DNA of 12,845 nucleotides from an uncultured Collinsella sp. (GCA_958419975.1 CATZIG010000034.1:1-12845); one strand, 5' to 3'; shown: positions 1 to 7,359, counted from the stretch's first letter. Notes: generated by a model not told the origin, from the letters alone. Made by a program: numbers and translations.

Positions 1-735
1 GTCGCCTTGCAACTTATCATGTTCTTCGACATACTGCAGTACCGACATTGCCTCCAAGGCATCAACTCGGCCATTGGCGACTATCATTTCGCACAAACTT
101 AGAAAGTCGCAGTAATCGGCAGTCTTTTCCGACTTCACTCTCTGTGCCGAAGCACGGGAAGCCCCTTCATTTGAACGTCGTTTGCAACTAGCACCAAGAC
201 TATACGGTGCAAACGTGGGGACACGCCCCTCGTCTTCCATAACCAACGAGTGGAAAATACGCCTGCAAGCATCCGCATCGTCCAAGGCTCGATGATGGTT
301 CCCCATCTCAAGATCTAGGCATCGGCAAACCGTTGGAAGCTTATAGTCTGGGTATTCTGGATGCCACTGCTTGGCAAGCTCTTTAGTGCAGGCGTAATTC
401 CACTCGGGCCTGTCAAGTTCATAGGCGTCGAATAGCTTCCACAGAACCGCCAAATCAAATGAAGCGTTGTGAGCAACCAGAGCGGCTCCGTCAAACAAGC
501 TTTTCAATGAGCGTGACCATATTTCCGGAAATGTAGGAGCACCGGCAACATCAGCATGGGAAATGCCCGTTAGCCTCATGTTTATTTCCGAAAACGGCTC
601 CTCAGGATCAACCAAATAGGAATCCTCTGCAAGGACGGCACCATTGCAGTCACATCGAATTAGTCCAATTGAGCTAATTCGATCATTGTGTCCATTTGGA
701 GTTTCAACATCCAAAAACAGTACGTCTGCCGCCAT
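1..735 (-). CDS. DnaQ-like DEDDh 3'-5' exonuclease, partial (C-terminus beyond window)
   Basis: The first 245 residues of an exonuclease of the DNA polymerase III epsilon (DnaQ) superfamily, open to base 1 with no stop. The DEDDh catalytic set is visible: D9 and E11 in LFLDVETPN, D94 in HNASFD, and H148/D153 in HHRALDDAD. The family removes nucleotides 3' to 5' from DNA or RNA using two metal ions. The exonuclease core ends near residue 165; what follows has basic and serine-rich stretches that I do not recognise. The ATG at 733-735 has an AGGGAG ribosome site that overlaps the ligA stop codon, so it is probably translationally coupled to ligA, 10 nt upstream. GC is about 50%, well below most of the window. 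It could be a proofreading-like or repair nuclease or an RNase T/oligoribonuclease relative; the substrate cannot be read from sequence. Confidence 0.88.
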   Translation of the reverse strand, partial: MAADVLFLDVETPNGHNDRISSIGLIRCDCNGAVLAEDSYLVDPEEPFSEINMRLTGISHADVAGAPTFPEIWSRSLKSLFDGAALVAHNASFDLAVLWKLFDAYELDRPEWNYACTKELAKQWHPEYPDYKLPTVCRCLDLEMGNHHRALDDADACRRIFHSLVMEDEGRVPTFAPYSLGASCKRRSNEGASRASAQRVKSEKTADYCDFLSLCEMIVANGRVDALEAMSVLQYVEEHDKLQGD

Positions 736-745
736 GACAGTCTCC

Positions 746-3052
746 CTACTCCACAGGCACTTCGCCCGTTTCGATAATTTCCTCAAGTTGGTCTTCGTCC
801 AGTACGGGCACACCAAGTGCTTGGGCCTTAGTGAGCTTTGAGCCCGCATTCGCCCCCGCAACTACATAGGAGGTTTTCTTCGAAACCGACCCCGTCACCT
901 TAGCCCCCAGAAGTTTCAACACATCCCCAGCCTCGGAACGAGAACGTTTCTCGAGTGTACCGGTCAGAACAAAAGTCAATCCTGTTAGTGGTTGCTCTGA
1001 AGCGAGATTGGCGGAAATACCAGCTTTTTCAGACTTTGCCTGCATTGCGCCCATAAGGTCTTCCTCGAGAGAGAAACCGCATTCACGAAGTCGCTGAAGC
1101 ACATCGAGATTTTCCGGAACAGAGAAGAACTCCTTTATGCTATTTGCGATTTCCGGTCCAACCCCTTCGATCTGGGCTATATCTTCCTCGTCAGCTATAA
1201 CAAGCGCATCAATTGAAAGGTAACGCCGGGCTATAAGCTCGGCGACGCTCTTCCCCACCAAGCGAATCCCCAAAGCAAACAGAATCCTTGAGAGCGGCAA
1301 CTGCCGAGATTTATTGAGCTCATCGACTATCTTTTCAGCCGTCTTCACACCCACCGGTATGGGCTCGCCCGCATTTTTAACGATTCGATCGGCTTTGTAA
1401 AGCCTTGGAGTACCGTCCTCGTTGAGCATCGGCTTTCCATGCTTATCGAGCATGGGGTCGCCCTTACGATGCCCTCCTTTTACCACGCGCCCCGTGTCCA
1501 GGCCGGCGATGTCGTCGACCGTGAGCTGGTAGAAGTCCGCGACATCGTGGATCAGGCCGGCGGCGATCATCTTGTCGACGATCTCGTCGCCCAGGCCGTC
1601 GACGTCCATGCAGCCGCGGCTCACCCAGTGGAGCAGGCGCTCCTTGAGCTGCGCGGGGCAGTCAATGGAGACGCAGCGGTAAGCGACCTCGCCGTCCTCG
1701 TGGACCACGGGGCTGCCGCACACGGGGCAGACCTCGGGCATGTGCCAGTCGACCGAATCGGCCGGGCGCTTGTCGAGTACCGGGCCCACGACCTCCGGGA
1801 TCACGTCGCCCGCCTTGTGCACGATGATGGTATCGCCCTCGCGCACGTTTTTTCGGCGGATCTCGTCGATGTTGTGCAGCGTAGCGCGCGCGATGGTGGA
1901 GCCGGCGACCGTCACCGGATCGAACTCGGCGACCGGCGTGAGCACGCCGGTGCGGCCCACCTGGATGCGAATTTCGCGCAGGACGGTCTGCTTTTCCTCG
2001 GGCGGGAACTTAAAGGCAATGGCCCAGCGCGGCGCGCGGGCGGTAAAGCCCAGGTCGAGCTGCTGCTGAAAGCTGTCAACCTTTACGACCACGCCGTCGA
2101 TGTCGTAATCGAGGTCACCGCGGTGCTCGAGCGCCTGGGCGCAGAACTCGTGGACCTCGACCGGCGTGGCGCAACGTGCCACATTGGGGTTGACGCTAAA
2201 GCCGGCACTGCGCAGCCAGTCAAGAAACTCGCGCTGGCTGTGGACGTGCAGCGGGTCGGTATCGGCGATGGCATAGATAAAGGTGGCCAGGTCGCGGCGC
2301 GCCGTGACCTTGGGATCCTTTTGGCGCAGGCTGCCGGCGGCGGCGTTGCGCGGGTTGGCGAAGGGGTCACGCCCCTCGGCATCGGCCTCGTCGTTCAGAC
2401 GAACAAAGCTGCCCTTGGGCATATAAACCTCGCCGCGTACCTCAATGGTGCGCTCGCGGTCGGCGCCCATGTGGGCGAGCGCCGGCTCGGACAGGTGCAT
2501 GGGCACATCCTTGATGGTACGCACGTTGAGCGACACGTCCTCGCCCGTGGTGCCGTCGCCGCGCGTAGCGGCGCGCACAAAGGTGCCGTTTTGGTAGGTA
2601 AGCGCGACGCCCAGGCCGTCGATCTTAAGCTCGCAGGTATAGGTAACGCTGCCGGCACCGAGCGCATCCTCGGTGCGCTGGAGCCATGCGTCGAGTTCGT
2701 CCAGATCCATGGCATCGTCCATGGAATACATGCGCGCCATGTGCGTGACCGGCGTAAACTGCTCACTCACGTAGCCGCCCACGCGCTGGGTATAGCTGTC
2801 GGGCGTCACCAGGTCGGGGTAGGTCGCCTCGATTTCCTGCAGCTCAACGAGCATTTTGTCAAAGGCGGCGTCCGTGATCTCGGGCGCGTCGAGCATGTAG
2901 TAGCGATAGGCGTGGTAATCGAGCTCGTGGCGCAGCTCGGCCGCACGCGCTGCCGCCTGGGTACGGGCGTCGGTCGGTGCGGCGGCATCCGCGCTCGCGG
3001 GCGTTTCGGTATCGATGTCCACGCCGTCACCAAACAGGCTCGATTGCTCCAT
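746..3052 (-). CDS. ligA: NAD+-dependent DNA ligase LigA
   Basis: A 768-residue NAD+-dependent DNA ligase, which seals nicks in replication and repair; it is longer than the usual ~670. Domain order: an acidic Ala-rich leader (1-32), Ia NAD+-binding domain (about 35-105), adenylation domain with the KIDG nucleophile at K143, OB fold (about 350-430), a four-cysteine zinc finger (C442, C445, C460, C465), helix-hairpin-helix repeats (about 475-650) and a C-terminal BRCT domain (about 687-765). A charged insert of about 45 residues (521-566) interrupts the first part of the HhH region. The ATG start has an AAGGAG site 8 nt upstream. The coding GC falls from about 65-67% (codons 1 to ~520) to about 50-55% afterwards, suggesting a recombined 3' end. 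The downstream exonuclease is coupled to its stop. Function is certain from the motifs. Confidence 0.98.
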   Translation of the reverse strand: MEQSSLFGDGVDIDTETPASADAAAPTDARTQAAARAAELRHELDYHAYRYYMLDAPEITDAAFDKMLVELQEIEATYPDLVTPDSYTQRVGGYVSEQFTPVTHMARMYSMDDAMDLDELDAWLQRTEDALGAGSVTYTCELKIDGLGVALTYQNGTFVRAATRGDGTTGEDVSLNVRTIKDVPMHLSEPALAHMGADRERTIEVRGEVYMPKGSFVRLNDEADAEGRDPFANPRNAAAGSLRQKDPKVTARRDLATFIYAIADTDPLHVHSQREFLDWLRSAGFSVNPNVARCATPVEVHEFCAQALEHRGDLDYDIDGVVVKVDSFQQQLDLGFTARAPRWAIAFKFPPEEKQTVLREIRIQVGRTGVLTPVAEFDPVTVAGSTIARATLHNIDEIRRKNVREGDTIIVHKAGDVIPEVVGPVLDKRPADSVDWHMPEVCPVCGSPVVHEDGEVAYRCVSIDCPAQLKERLLHWVSRGCMDVDGLGDEIVDKMIAAGLIHDVADFYQLTVDDIAGLDTGRVVKGGHRKGDPMLDKHGKPMLNEDGTPRLYKADRIVKNAGEPIPVGVKTAEKIVDELNKSRQLPLSRILFALGIRLVGKSVAELIARRYLSIDALVIADEEDIAQIEGVGPEIANSIKEFFSVPENLDVLQRLRECGFSLEEDLMGAMQAKSEKAGISANLASEQPLTGLTFVLTGTLEKRSRSEAGDVLKLLGAKVTGSVSKKTSYVVAGANAGSKLTKAQALGVPVLDEDQLEEIIETGEVPVE

Positions 3053-3161
3053 AGCGGCACTCCTTCGCTCGATTTCAAACGGATACTAGAGTACCACCGG
3101 TCACGATGGGGTCGAATAGCGGTCTCAAACCGCACCGAATCGGCAGCGGCCGGACCGGGGC

Positions 3162-3361
3162 GGACAGTTAGTTCAGATACGTATAAATCCTAGAGCTGGA
3201 TCAGGCACGAACACCCCTGTTTCAACTAATTTGGGCTCCTCGAGACCATGTAAACGTCCCACTCTCCCTTCCAAACGCCCATCCGAGCCCCATCCCAATC
3301 AAAAATTGCTCAAAACGCATCCCAAGCTGCCCCGATTTATACGTATCTGAACTAACTGTCC
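3162..3361. repeat. 200-bp element with perfect 28-bp terminal inverted repeats
   Basis: Bases 3162-3189 are the exact reverse complement of 3334-3361 (28/28). Each arm carries the 8-bp palindrome ATACGTAT. The 144-bp interior has no ORF and is pyrimidine-rich on the plus strand. No clear target-site duplication flanks it. It could be a non-autonomous miniature transposable element, an invertible segment, or a large stem-loop region; the sequence alone does not decide. Confidence 0.8.
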
Positions 3362-3427
3362 AGACCATTACGAACCAGGCCTCTTGTCAACCCCAAGTGA
3401 TCCGTTTTCCTCCGTCCCCAACGGATC

Positions 3428-3473
3428 AATAAGAAAAGAGGGGCTGTCCCACACTTGGCGGGACAGCCCCTCT
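3428..3473 (-). terminator. Intrinsic terminator of htrA
   Basis: A perfect 14-bp stem (3437-3450 with 3460-3473) and a 9-nt loop, followed on the minus strand by the T-rich run TTTTCTTATT. It begins 27 bp after the htrA stop codon, the expected place for its terminator. Confidence 0.9.
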
Positions 3474-3499
3474 GGCTTCGGCATATGCGAAACGGCTCA

Positions 3500-4966
3500 C
3501 TAGTAGCCCTGGCCGTAGCCTTGACCCTGGCCCTGGCCCTGCTGGCCCAGCAGCTCCTCCAGATACTGGCGCAGCTGCTCGTCGGTAATACCGCCGTTGC
3601 CGGTGTCGGTCGAACTGTCGTCCTGCTGCTGGTTCTGCAGCTCCTCATCGGAGCCCAGCTCGACGGTGACCTTCTTCTCTTCCTTGCCGCGCATGAGCGT
3701 GATCTCGACCTTCTCGCCCACCTCGTGGCTGCGCAGTGCGATGATCAGGCCATCGGCGCTCGTGATTTCGTCGTCGCCCAGCTTGGTGATGACGTCGCCC
3801 TCCTGAATGCCGGCCTTGGCAGCAGGACCATCCTCAACGACGCTCGCCACATACGCGCCGCTATCGGTGCTCAGCTTGTTGGTGCGGGCGTTGAGCGCGT
3901 TGACGCTCGAAAGCGTAGCGCCCAGATACGGATGAACCGGCGTCTTGCCGTCGATGATCTGGTCGGCAATGTTCTTGGCGTAGTTAACGGGAATAGCAAA
4001 GCCCACGCCCGAGCTGGAGCCCGAATAGCTCTCGATGAGCGAGTTGATGCCCACGAGCTCGCCGTTGTCATTGACGAGCGCGCCGCCGGAGTTGCCCGGG
4101 TTGATGGCGGCATCGGTCTGGATCATGTTGGCGTAGATAGTGTTGCCGCTGGTAGAGCTCATGGCCGTGGAGCGATAGAGCGCCGAGACGATGCCCGTGG
4201 AGACAGACTGCTCGTTGCCGAACGGCGAGCCGATTGCCATGACCCACTCGCCCACGTTGAGCTTGGAGGAGTCACCGATCTCGATCGGGGTGAGCTTGGA
4301 GGCATCAGCATCCTTGAGCTTGATAACGGCCAGGTCGCTCGAGGCATCGTTGCCCACGAACTCGGCCTCATAGGTGGTGCCGTCGTCCATGGTCACCACG
4401 TACTGGTCGTAGCCATCGACCACGTGGTTGTTGGTGAGGATGTGGCCCTCGGTATCGAGCACCACGCCCGAACCGACGCTGCCCGAGCTATCCGACTCAT
4501 CAGCAGACTGCGAAAGCGAGCCATTCTGACTACCGCTCGAAGTGGCGGTGATGGAGACCACGGAGGGCAGGGCCTTGGCGGAAACGGCCTCGGCCAGCGT
4601 GGTGTCCTCGGAGTCGATCGTGATCTTTTGCGTCGACGAACCCGAAGCACCCGCCGTCACGGCGTTCCTGCCGCCGCCGATATCGAGCGTGCCGCTCATA
4701 ATGAGCGCGATGACCAGCAGGGCGCCGCAGGCACAGCCGGCGAGTGCCGTAATAAAGATCGGCAGCTTTTTGGTCTTGGTCTTGACCACCGTGTGCTTGT
4801 TCACGACCTGTTGGCCACCCAGCGGCTTGCCGGTCTGCGTGTCGTAGGCCTGCACGTAGGGAATGTTACTGCCGGCAGGCGTCGACTCCACCTGCACACG
4901 CGGCTGCTGCTGGGTCTCGCCGGCGTTGCCCGCATCCTGGGGACGCTGGGAATCGTACTCGCTCAT
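3500..4966 (-). CDS. htrA: Membrane-anchored HtrA/DegP-type serine protease with PDZ domain
   Basis: A 488-residue trypsin-like protease of the HtrA family, which degrades or refolds damaged proteins outside the membrane. Order: a cytoplasmic, Gln-rich polar N-terminus (1-67), one hydrophobic membrane anchor (about 68-92), a Ser/Gly-rich linker, the protease domain with the catalytic triad H181 (NNHVVDG), D211 (SSDLAVI) and S293 (GNSGGAL), one PDZ domain (about 345-437), then a Gln-rich tail ending in repeated Gly-Gln and Gly-Tyr. I chose the ATG at 4964-4966 because it has an AAAGGA site 8-9 nt upstream; an in-frame TTG at 5003-5005 lies inside a hairpin and is unlikely. It has its own terminator downstream. 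Single-PDZ, single-anchor architecture matches Gram-positive HtrA proteins, which are typically stress-induced; no stress-regulator site was identified here. Confidence 0.96.
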   Translation of the reverse strand: MSEYDSQRPQDAGNAGETQQQPRVQVESTPAGSNIPYVQAYDTQTGKPLGGQQVVNKHTVVKTKTKKLPIFITALAGCACGALLVIALIMSGTLDIGGGRNAVTAGASGSSTQKITIDSEDTTLAEAVSAKALPSVVSITATSSGSQNGSLSQSADESDSSGSVGSGVVLDTEGHILTNNHVVDGYDQYVVTMDDGTTYEAEFVGNDASSDLAVIKLKDADASKLTPIEIGDSSKLNVGEWVMAIGSPFGNEQSVSTGIVSALYRSTAMSSTSGNTIYANMIQTDAAINPGNSGGALVNDNGELVGINSLIESYSGSSSGVGFAIPVNYAKNIADQIIDGKTPVHPYLGATLSSVNALNARTNKLSTDSGAYVASVVEDGPAAKAGIQEGDVITKLGDDEITSADGLIIALRSHEVGEKVEITLMRGKEEKKVTVELGSDEELQNQQQDDSSTDTGNGGITDEQLRQYLEELLGQQGQGQGQGYGQGY

Positions 4967-4980
4967 GGCTGCGATCCTTT

Positions 4981-5019
4981 CGTCAAATAACCAAAGGCCC
5001 GCCAAACATGTGGCGGGCC
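4981..5019 (-). terminator. GC-rich hairpin with T-rich tail in the htrA leader (terminator or attenuator)
   Basis: Perfect 9-bp stem (4996-5004 with 5011-5019), 6-nt loop, then TTTGGTTATTT on the minus strand. It ends only 14 nt before the htrA start codon, so any htrA promoter upstream of it must read through it. It may be a second terminator of the upstream regulator gene or an attenuator for htrA. Confidence 0.6.
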
Positions 5020-5133
5020 ATCATTGTTCACGTTGAGTTGTACCCCAATATGCGGGCGCAAGTGTATGAGAACGCAATCTTTTAGGAAGGCTTAAGTTCT
5101 GCTGCAGATTCGAGAGGAACCCGCACCTGCGTC

Positions 5134-5170
5134 AAAACCACCTCAAAGGTGCCTGTCCCCTTTGTGGTGG
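5134..5170 (-). terminator. Intrinsic terminator after the GlnR-like regulator
   Basis: A 12-bp stem with one mismatch (5138-5149 with 5159-5170) and a 9-nt loop, followed on the minus strand by four T. It starts 4 bp after the regulator stop codon. The T tract is short, so termination may be partial. Confidence 0.7.
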
Positions 5171-5174
5171 AAAT

Positions 5175-5837
5175 CTAGTCCTTAAACAGATAGCCCACGC
5201 CGCGGACGGTGGTGATGTGCGCCGCAATCTGCGGGCCCACCTTGGAGCGGATGCGTCGGATGTGCACGTCGACGGTGCGCGTGCCGCCGCAGTACTCAAA
5301 GCCCCACACGCGGTGCAGCAGTACCTCGCGGCTGTAGGCACGGTTGGGATGCGTCGCCAAAAAGCTCAGCAGCGAGTACTCCATCAGCGTCAGGTCGATG
5401 GGCTCGTTATCGAGCGTCACCTGGTAGGTTGCCAGGTTAATCTCGAGGTTATCGATGTTGAGCACATCGTCGGCGGTGACGATCTCCTCCTCGCCCATCA
5501 AGCGCTGCGCGCGAGCCTTGAGCTCGTTGGGCGTCGCCGTGGGGCACACAAAGTCGGCATGCGCGTGATTGGGCAGGCGCAGGGTGCCGAGCGCCTCGTC
5601 GTCGACGATCACCAACATGGGGACGCCGCCGCGATCGTCAAGCCACTTGGCAATCTGATCGATGCGGTCGCTGCGGATGCCGTCGGAATCGAGGATCAGC
5701 AGGTCAAAGTCGTGCGCCGCAGTCGGCGAATCGGGGGTAGCCAGGCTCACCTCGACACCCAGGGTGGTCGTCAAGCTGCGGGCAAACTCGTGGAAGCGCG
5801 TCGTGCGCGCCATGAACAGGGCACTCTTTTCGGACAT
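5175..5837 (-). CDS. Atypical OmpR-family response regulator, GlnR-like
   Basis: A 220-residue regulator with an N-terminal receiver-like domain (about 1-115) and a C-terminal winged-helix DNA-binding domain (about 122-218). The C-terminal stretch WGFEYCGGTRTVDVHIRR closely resembles actinobacterial GlnR, the global nitrogen regulator, as I know that family. The receiver is degenerate: an aspartate is present (D50, LLILDSD), but the N-terminal acidic pair that binds magnesium and the conserved lysine are absent, as is typical of orphan GlnR-type regulators that are not classically phosphorylated. No histidine kinase gene is adjacent. The ATG at 5835-5837 has a TTGGAGG site; a longer reading frame would overlap the 3' end of the upstream GS-like gene. 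It lies 50 bp downstream of that gene in the same direction with no terminator between, so cotranscription is likely. The assignment to GlnR rather than another OmpR member is inference. Confidence 0.85.
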   Translation of the reverse strand: MSEKSALFMARTTRFHEFARSLTTTLGVEVSLATPDSPTAAHDFDLLILDSDGIRSDRIDQIAKWLDDRGGVPMLVIVDDEALGTLRLPNHAHADFVCPTATPNELKARAQRLMGEEEIVTADDVLNIDNLEINLATYQVTLDNEPIDLTLMEYSLLSFLATHPNRAYSREVLLHRVWGFEYCGGTRTVDVHIRRIRSKVGPQIAAHITTVRGVGYLFKD

Positions 5838-5887
5838 ATCGGCCTCCAAGGAAATGAGCTCAATCGTACTGGAACAAGCCAGCGCGA

Positions 5888-7225
5888 TTAGGAGTTCGCC
5901 AGGTAGTGCTTGATCTCCCACTCGGTGATCGTAGACTCAAACTTATGCCACTCGTCGCGCTTCTTTTTGAGGAAGAAGCTGTGGATGTGCTCGCCGAGGG
6001 CATCCTTCATAAACTGCGAGTCCTCAAACACGTCGAGCGCCTCTTTGAGCGAACGCGGCAGCGGCGTGTAGCCGGCCTCGACCATCTGACGGTCGGTGAG
6101 CTTGAGCGTCTCGGCCGTGGCCTCGGGCGGGAGCTCCAGCTTGCGTTCGATGCCGTCGAGACCGGCCGCCAGCGTGACGGCGTTGACCAGGTACGGGTTG
6201 GCCATGGGGTCGGGGCTACGAAGCTCGATGCGCGTGGACAGCTGCTTGCCGGGCTTGTAGACCGGGATGCGGACCATGCTTGCGCGGTTGCGCAGGCCCC
6301 ACGTGGCGTACTGCGGCACGGAGTCGCCACCCGTGGTGATGCGCTTGTACGAGTTGACCGTGGGGTTAGTGATAGCGCTGATCTCGCGCGCGTGCGCCAG
6401 GATGCCGGCCATGTAGTGCTTGGCGATATCGGAGAGGTGGTACTTCTCGTCGTCCTCGCCCCAAAAGACGTTGTTGCCGTCGTGGTCGAATAGCGACTGG
6501 CACAGGAACATAGCGCTGCCGTCCTCGCCCGCCAACGGCTTGGGCATAAAGGAGGCGTGGCACCCGCTCTCGTAAGCCTGCTGCTTAATGATGAGTTTGG
6601 CCGTGGTGATGGCGTCGGACATGCTCAGGGCCTCGGCGTGGCGCAGGCTCATGCCGTGCTGCGAGCGGCCGGCGGCGTGGAAGGTGTACTCCACGGGCAC
6701 GGACATCTTCTCGAGCGTGAGGACCGTGTTGCGGCGCAGGTCGCGAGCGGCATCGCTCACCGAAAGATCGAAGTAGCCCACGTTGTCGAGCGGCTCGGGC
6801 GTGTGCTCGTCGGGGAAGTAGTAATACTCCAGCTCGGCACCCACGTTGAGCAGGTAGCCAGCCTTCTCGGCCTTGCGGAACATGCGGCGCAGGGCATCGC
6901 GCGGGTCGCCGGCAAACGGCTTGCGATCGGGAGTGCACACGTCGCAGAACACGCGAGCGACGCCGTTGTGGCTCGGGCGCCACGGCAGAATCTGGAAGGT
7001 CGAAGCATCGGGGAATGCGAGCATGTCGGCTTCCTCGGGCGTGGCAAAGCCCTCGATGGCGGAGCCGTCAAAGCCAATACCCTCCTCAAAAGCGACCTCG
7101 AGGTCCTCGGGGCTAATGGCAAAGTTCTTGAGGCGGCCGAGAATGTCGACAAACCACAGACGCACAAAGCGGATGTCACGCTGCTCTACGGAGCGGAGTA
7201 CGTAATCGATGTTCTGCTGGTTCAT
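5888..7225 (-). CDS. glnA: Type I glutamine synthetase family protein with altered active site
   Basis: A 445-residue homologue of type I glutamine synthetase, the normal length for the alpha class (ATP + glutamate + ammonia to glutamine). Conserved parts: DGSAIEGF (D53), GAELEYYYF (E131, E133), NPTVNSYKR, and RIELRSPDPMANPYL (E334). Several canonical positions differ. The motif normally HHEVxxxGQxE reads TFHAAGRSQHG, so the two metal-binding glutamates are replaced (H183 and G191 by position). The ATP-site motif normally NGSGMH reads DGSAMF, so the metal-binding histidine is F240. The flap glutamate corresponds to D301 or a neighbour. It may still be the cell's GS in a divergent clade, another gamma-glutamyl ligase, or a regulatory GS-like protein. 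The ATG has an AAAGGGGAG site. It is followed by a GlnR-like regulator and preceded by a GlnR-box-like sequence. Family membership is certain; the enzymatic activity is not. Confidence 0.9.
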   Translation of the reverse strand: MNQQNIDYVLRSVEQRDIRFVRLWFVDILGRLKNFAISPEDLEVAFEEGIGFDGSAIEGFATPEEADMLAFPDASTFQILPWRPSHNGVARVFCDVCTPDRKPFAGDPRDALRRMFRKAEKAGYLLNVGAELEYYYFPDEHTPEPLDNVGYFDLSVSDAARDLRRNTVLTLEKMSVPVEYTFHAAGRSQHGMSLRHAEALSMSDAITTAKLIIKQQAYESGCHASFMPKPLAGEDGSAMFLCQSLFDHDGNNVFWGEDDEKYHLSDIAKHYMAGILAHAREISAITNPTVNSYKRITTGGDSVPQYATWGLRNRASMVRIPVYKPGKQLSTRIELRSPDPMANPYLVNAVTLAAGLDGIERKLELPPEATAETLKLTDRQMVEAGYTPLPRSLKEALDVFEDSQFMKDALGEHIHSFFLKKKRDEWHKFESTITEWEIKHYLANS

Positions 7226-7256
7226 GTCGCTCCCCTTTCTTTCGGGCGGGTTTCGA

Positions 7257-7306
7257 CTGGTCTATATCGCAGATACTATCGCAGAAAAATGTTTCCGCAG
7301 GGTTAA
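7257..7306 (-). promoter_or_regulatory. glnA upstream region with GlnR-box-like site
   Basis: Read on the minus strand, 7306-7291 is TTAAC-CCTGCG-GAAAC, which matches the GlnR half-box pattern known in streptomycetes (gTnAC, six bases, GaAAC) at all but the first base. Nearer the gene are two direct copies of TCTGCGATA spaced 12 bp apart (7277-7285 and 7265-7273) overlapping -10-like hexamers TAGTAT and TATAGA. A good -35 was not found, consistent with an activator-dependent promoter but not proof of one. Confidence 0.45.
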
Positions 7307-7359
7307 AGCGTATCAAGCGCTCAAAAAACGTGTGCGAACTGGCCGTTACGAACGAGCGG

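Larger units (their letters stand above)
3053..3499. other. Gene-free interval between htrA and ligA
   Basis: About 450 bp with no convincing coding sequence. It holds, from left to right, the ligA leader, a 200-bp element bounded by perfect 28-bp inverted repeats (3162-3361), a small 9-bp hairpin (3398-3406 with 3420-3428, loop 13 nt) and the htrA terminator (3428-3473). I could not assign a clear ligA promoter; the best -10-like hexamers lie at about 3082-3095 on the minus strand but lack a good -35. Confidence 0.7.

Noticed and set aside
3053..3160. A defined ligA promoter
   Set aside because: -10-like hexamers are present but none has an acceptable -35 at 16-18 bp.
1439..3193. Long plus-strand open frame (584 codons) opposite ligA
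   Set aside because: It is the mirror of a high-GC real gene; the translation has no recognisable domain and is rich in the residues expected from an antisense high-GC frame.
3455..4990. Long plus-strand open frame opposite htrA
   Set aside because: It covers the htrA terminator and the whole htrA gene in antisense and has no recognisable protein features.
4967..5005. Longer htrA start at a TTG codon
   Set aside because: The codon lies inside a 9-bp hairpin and lacks a ribosome site; the ATG at 4964-4966 has one.
7273..7283. 11-mer ATACTATCGCA shared with 12571-12581, both upstream of genes
   Set aside because: Many 11-base matches are expected by chance in a window of this size on two strands.
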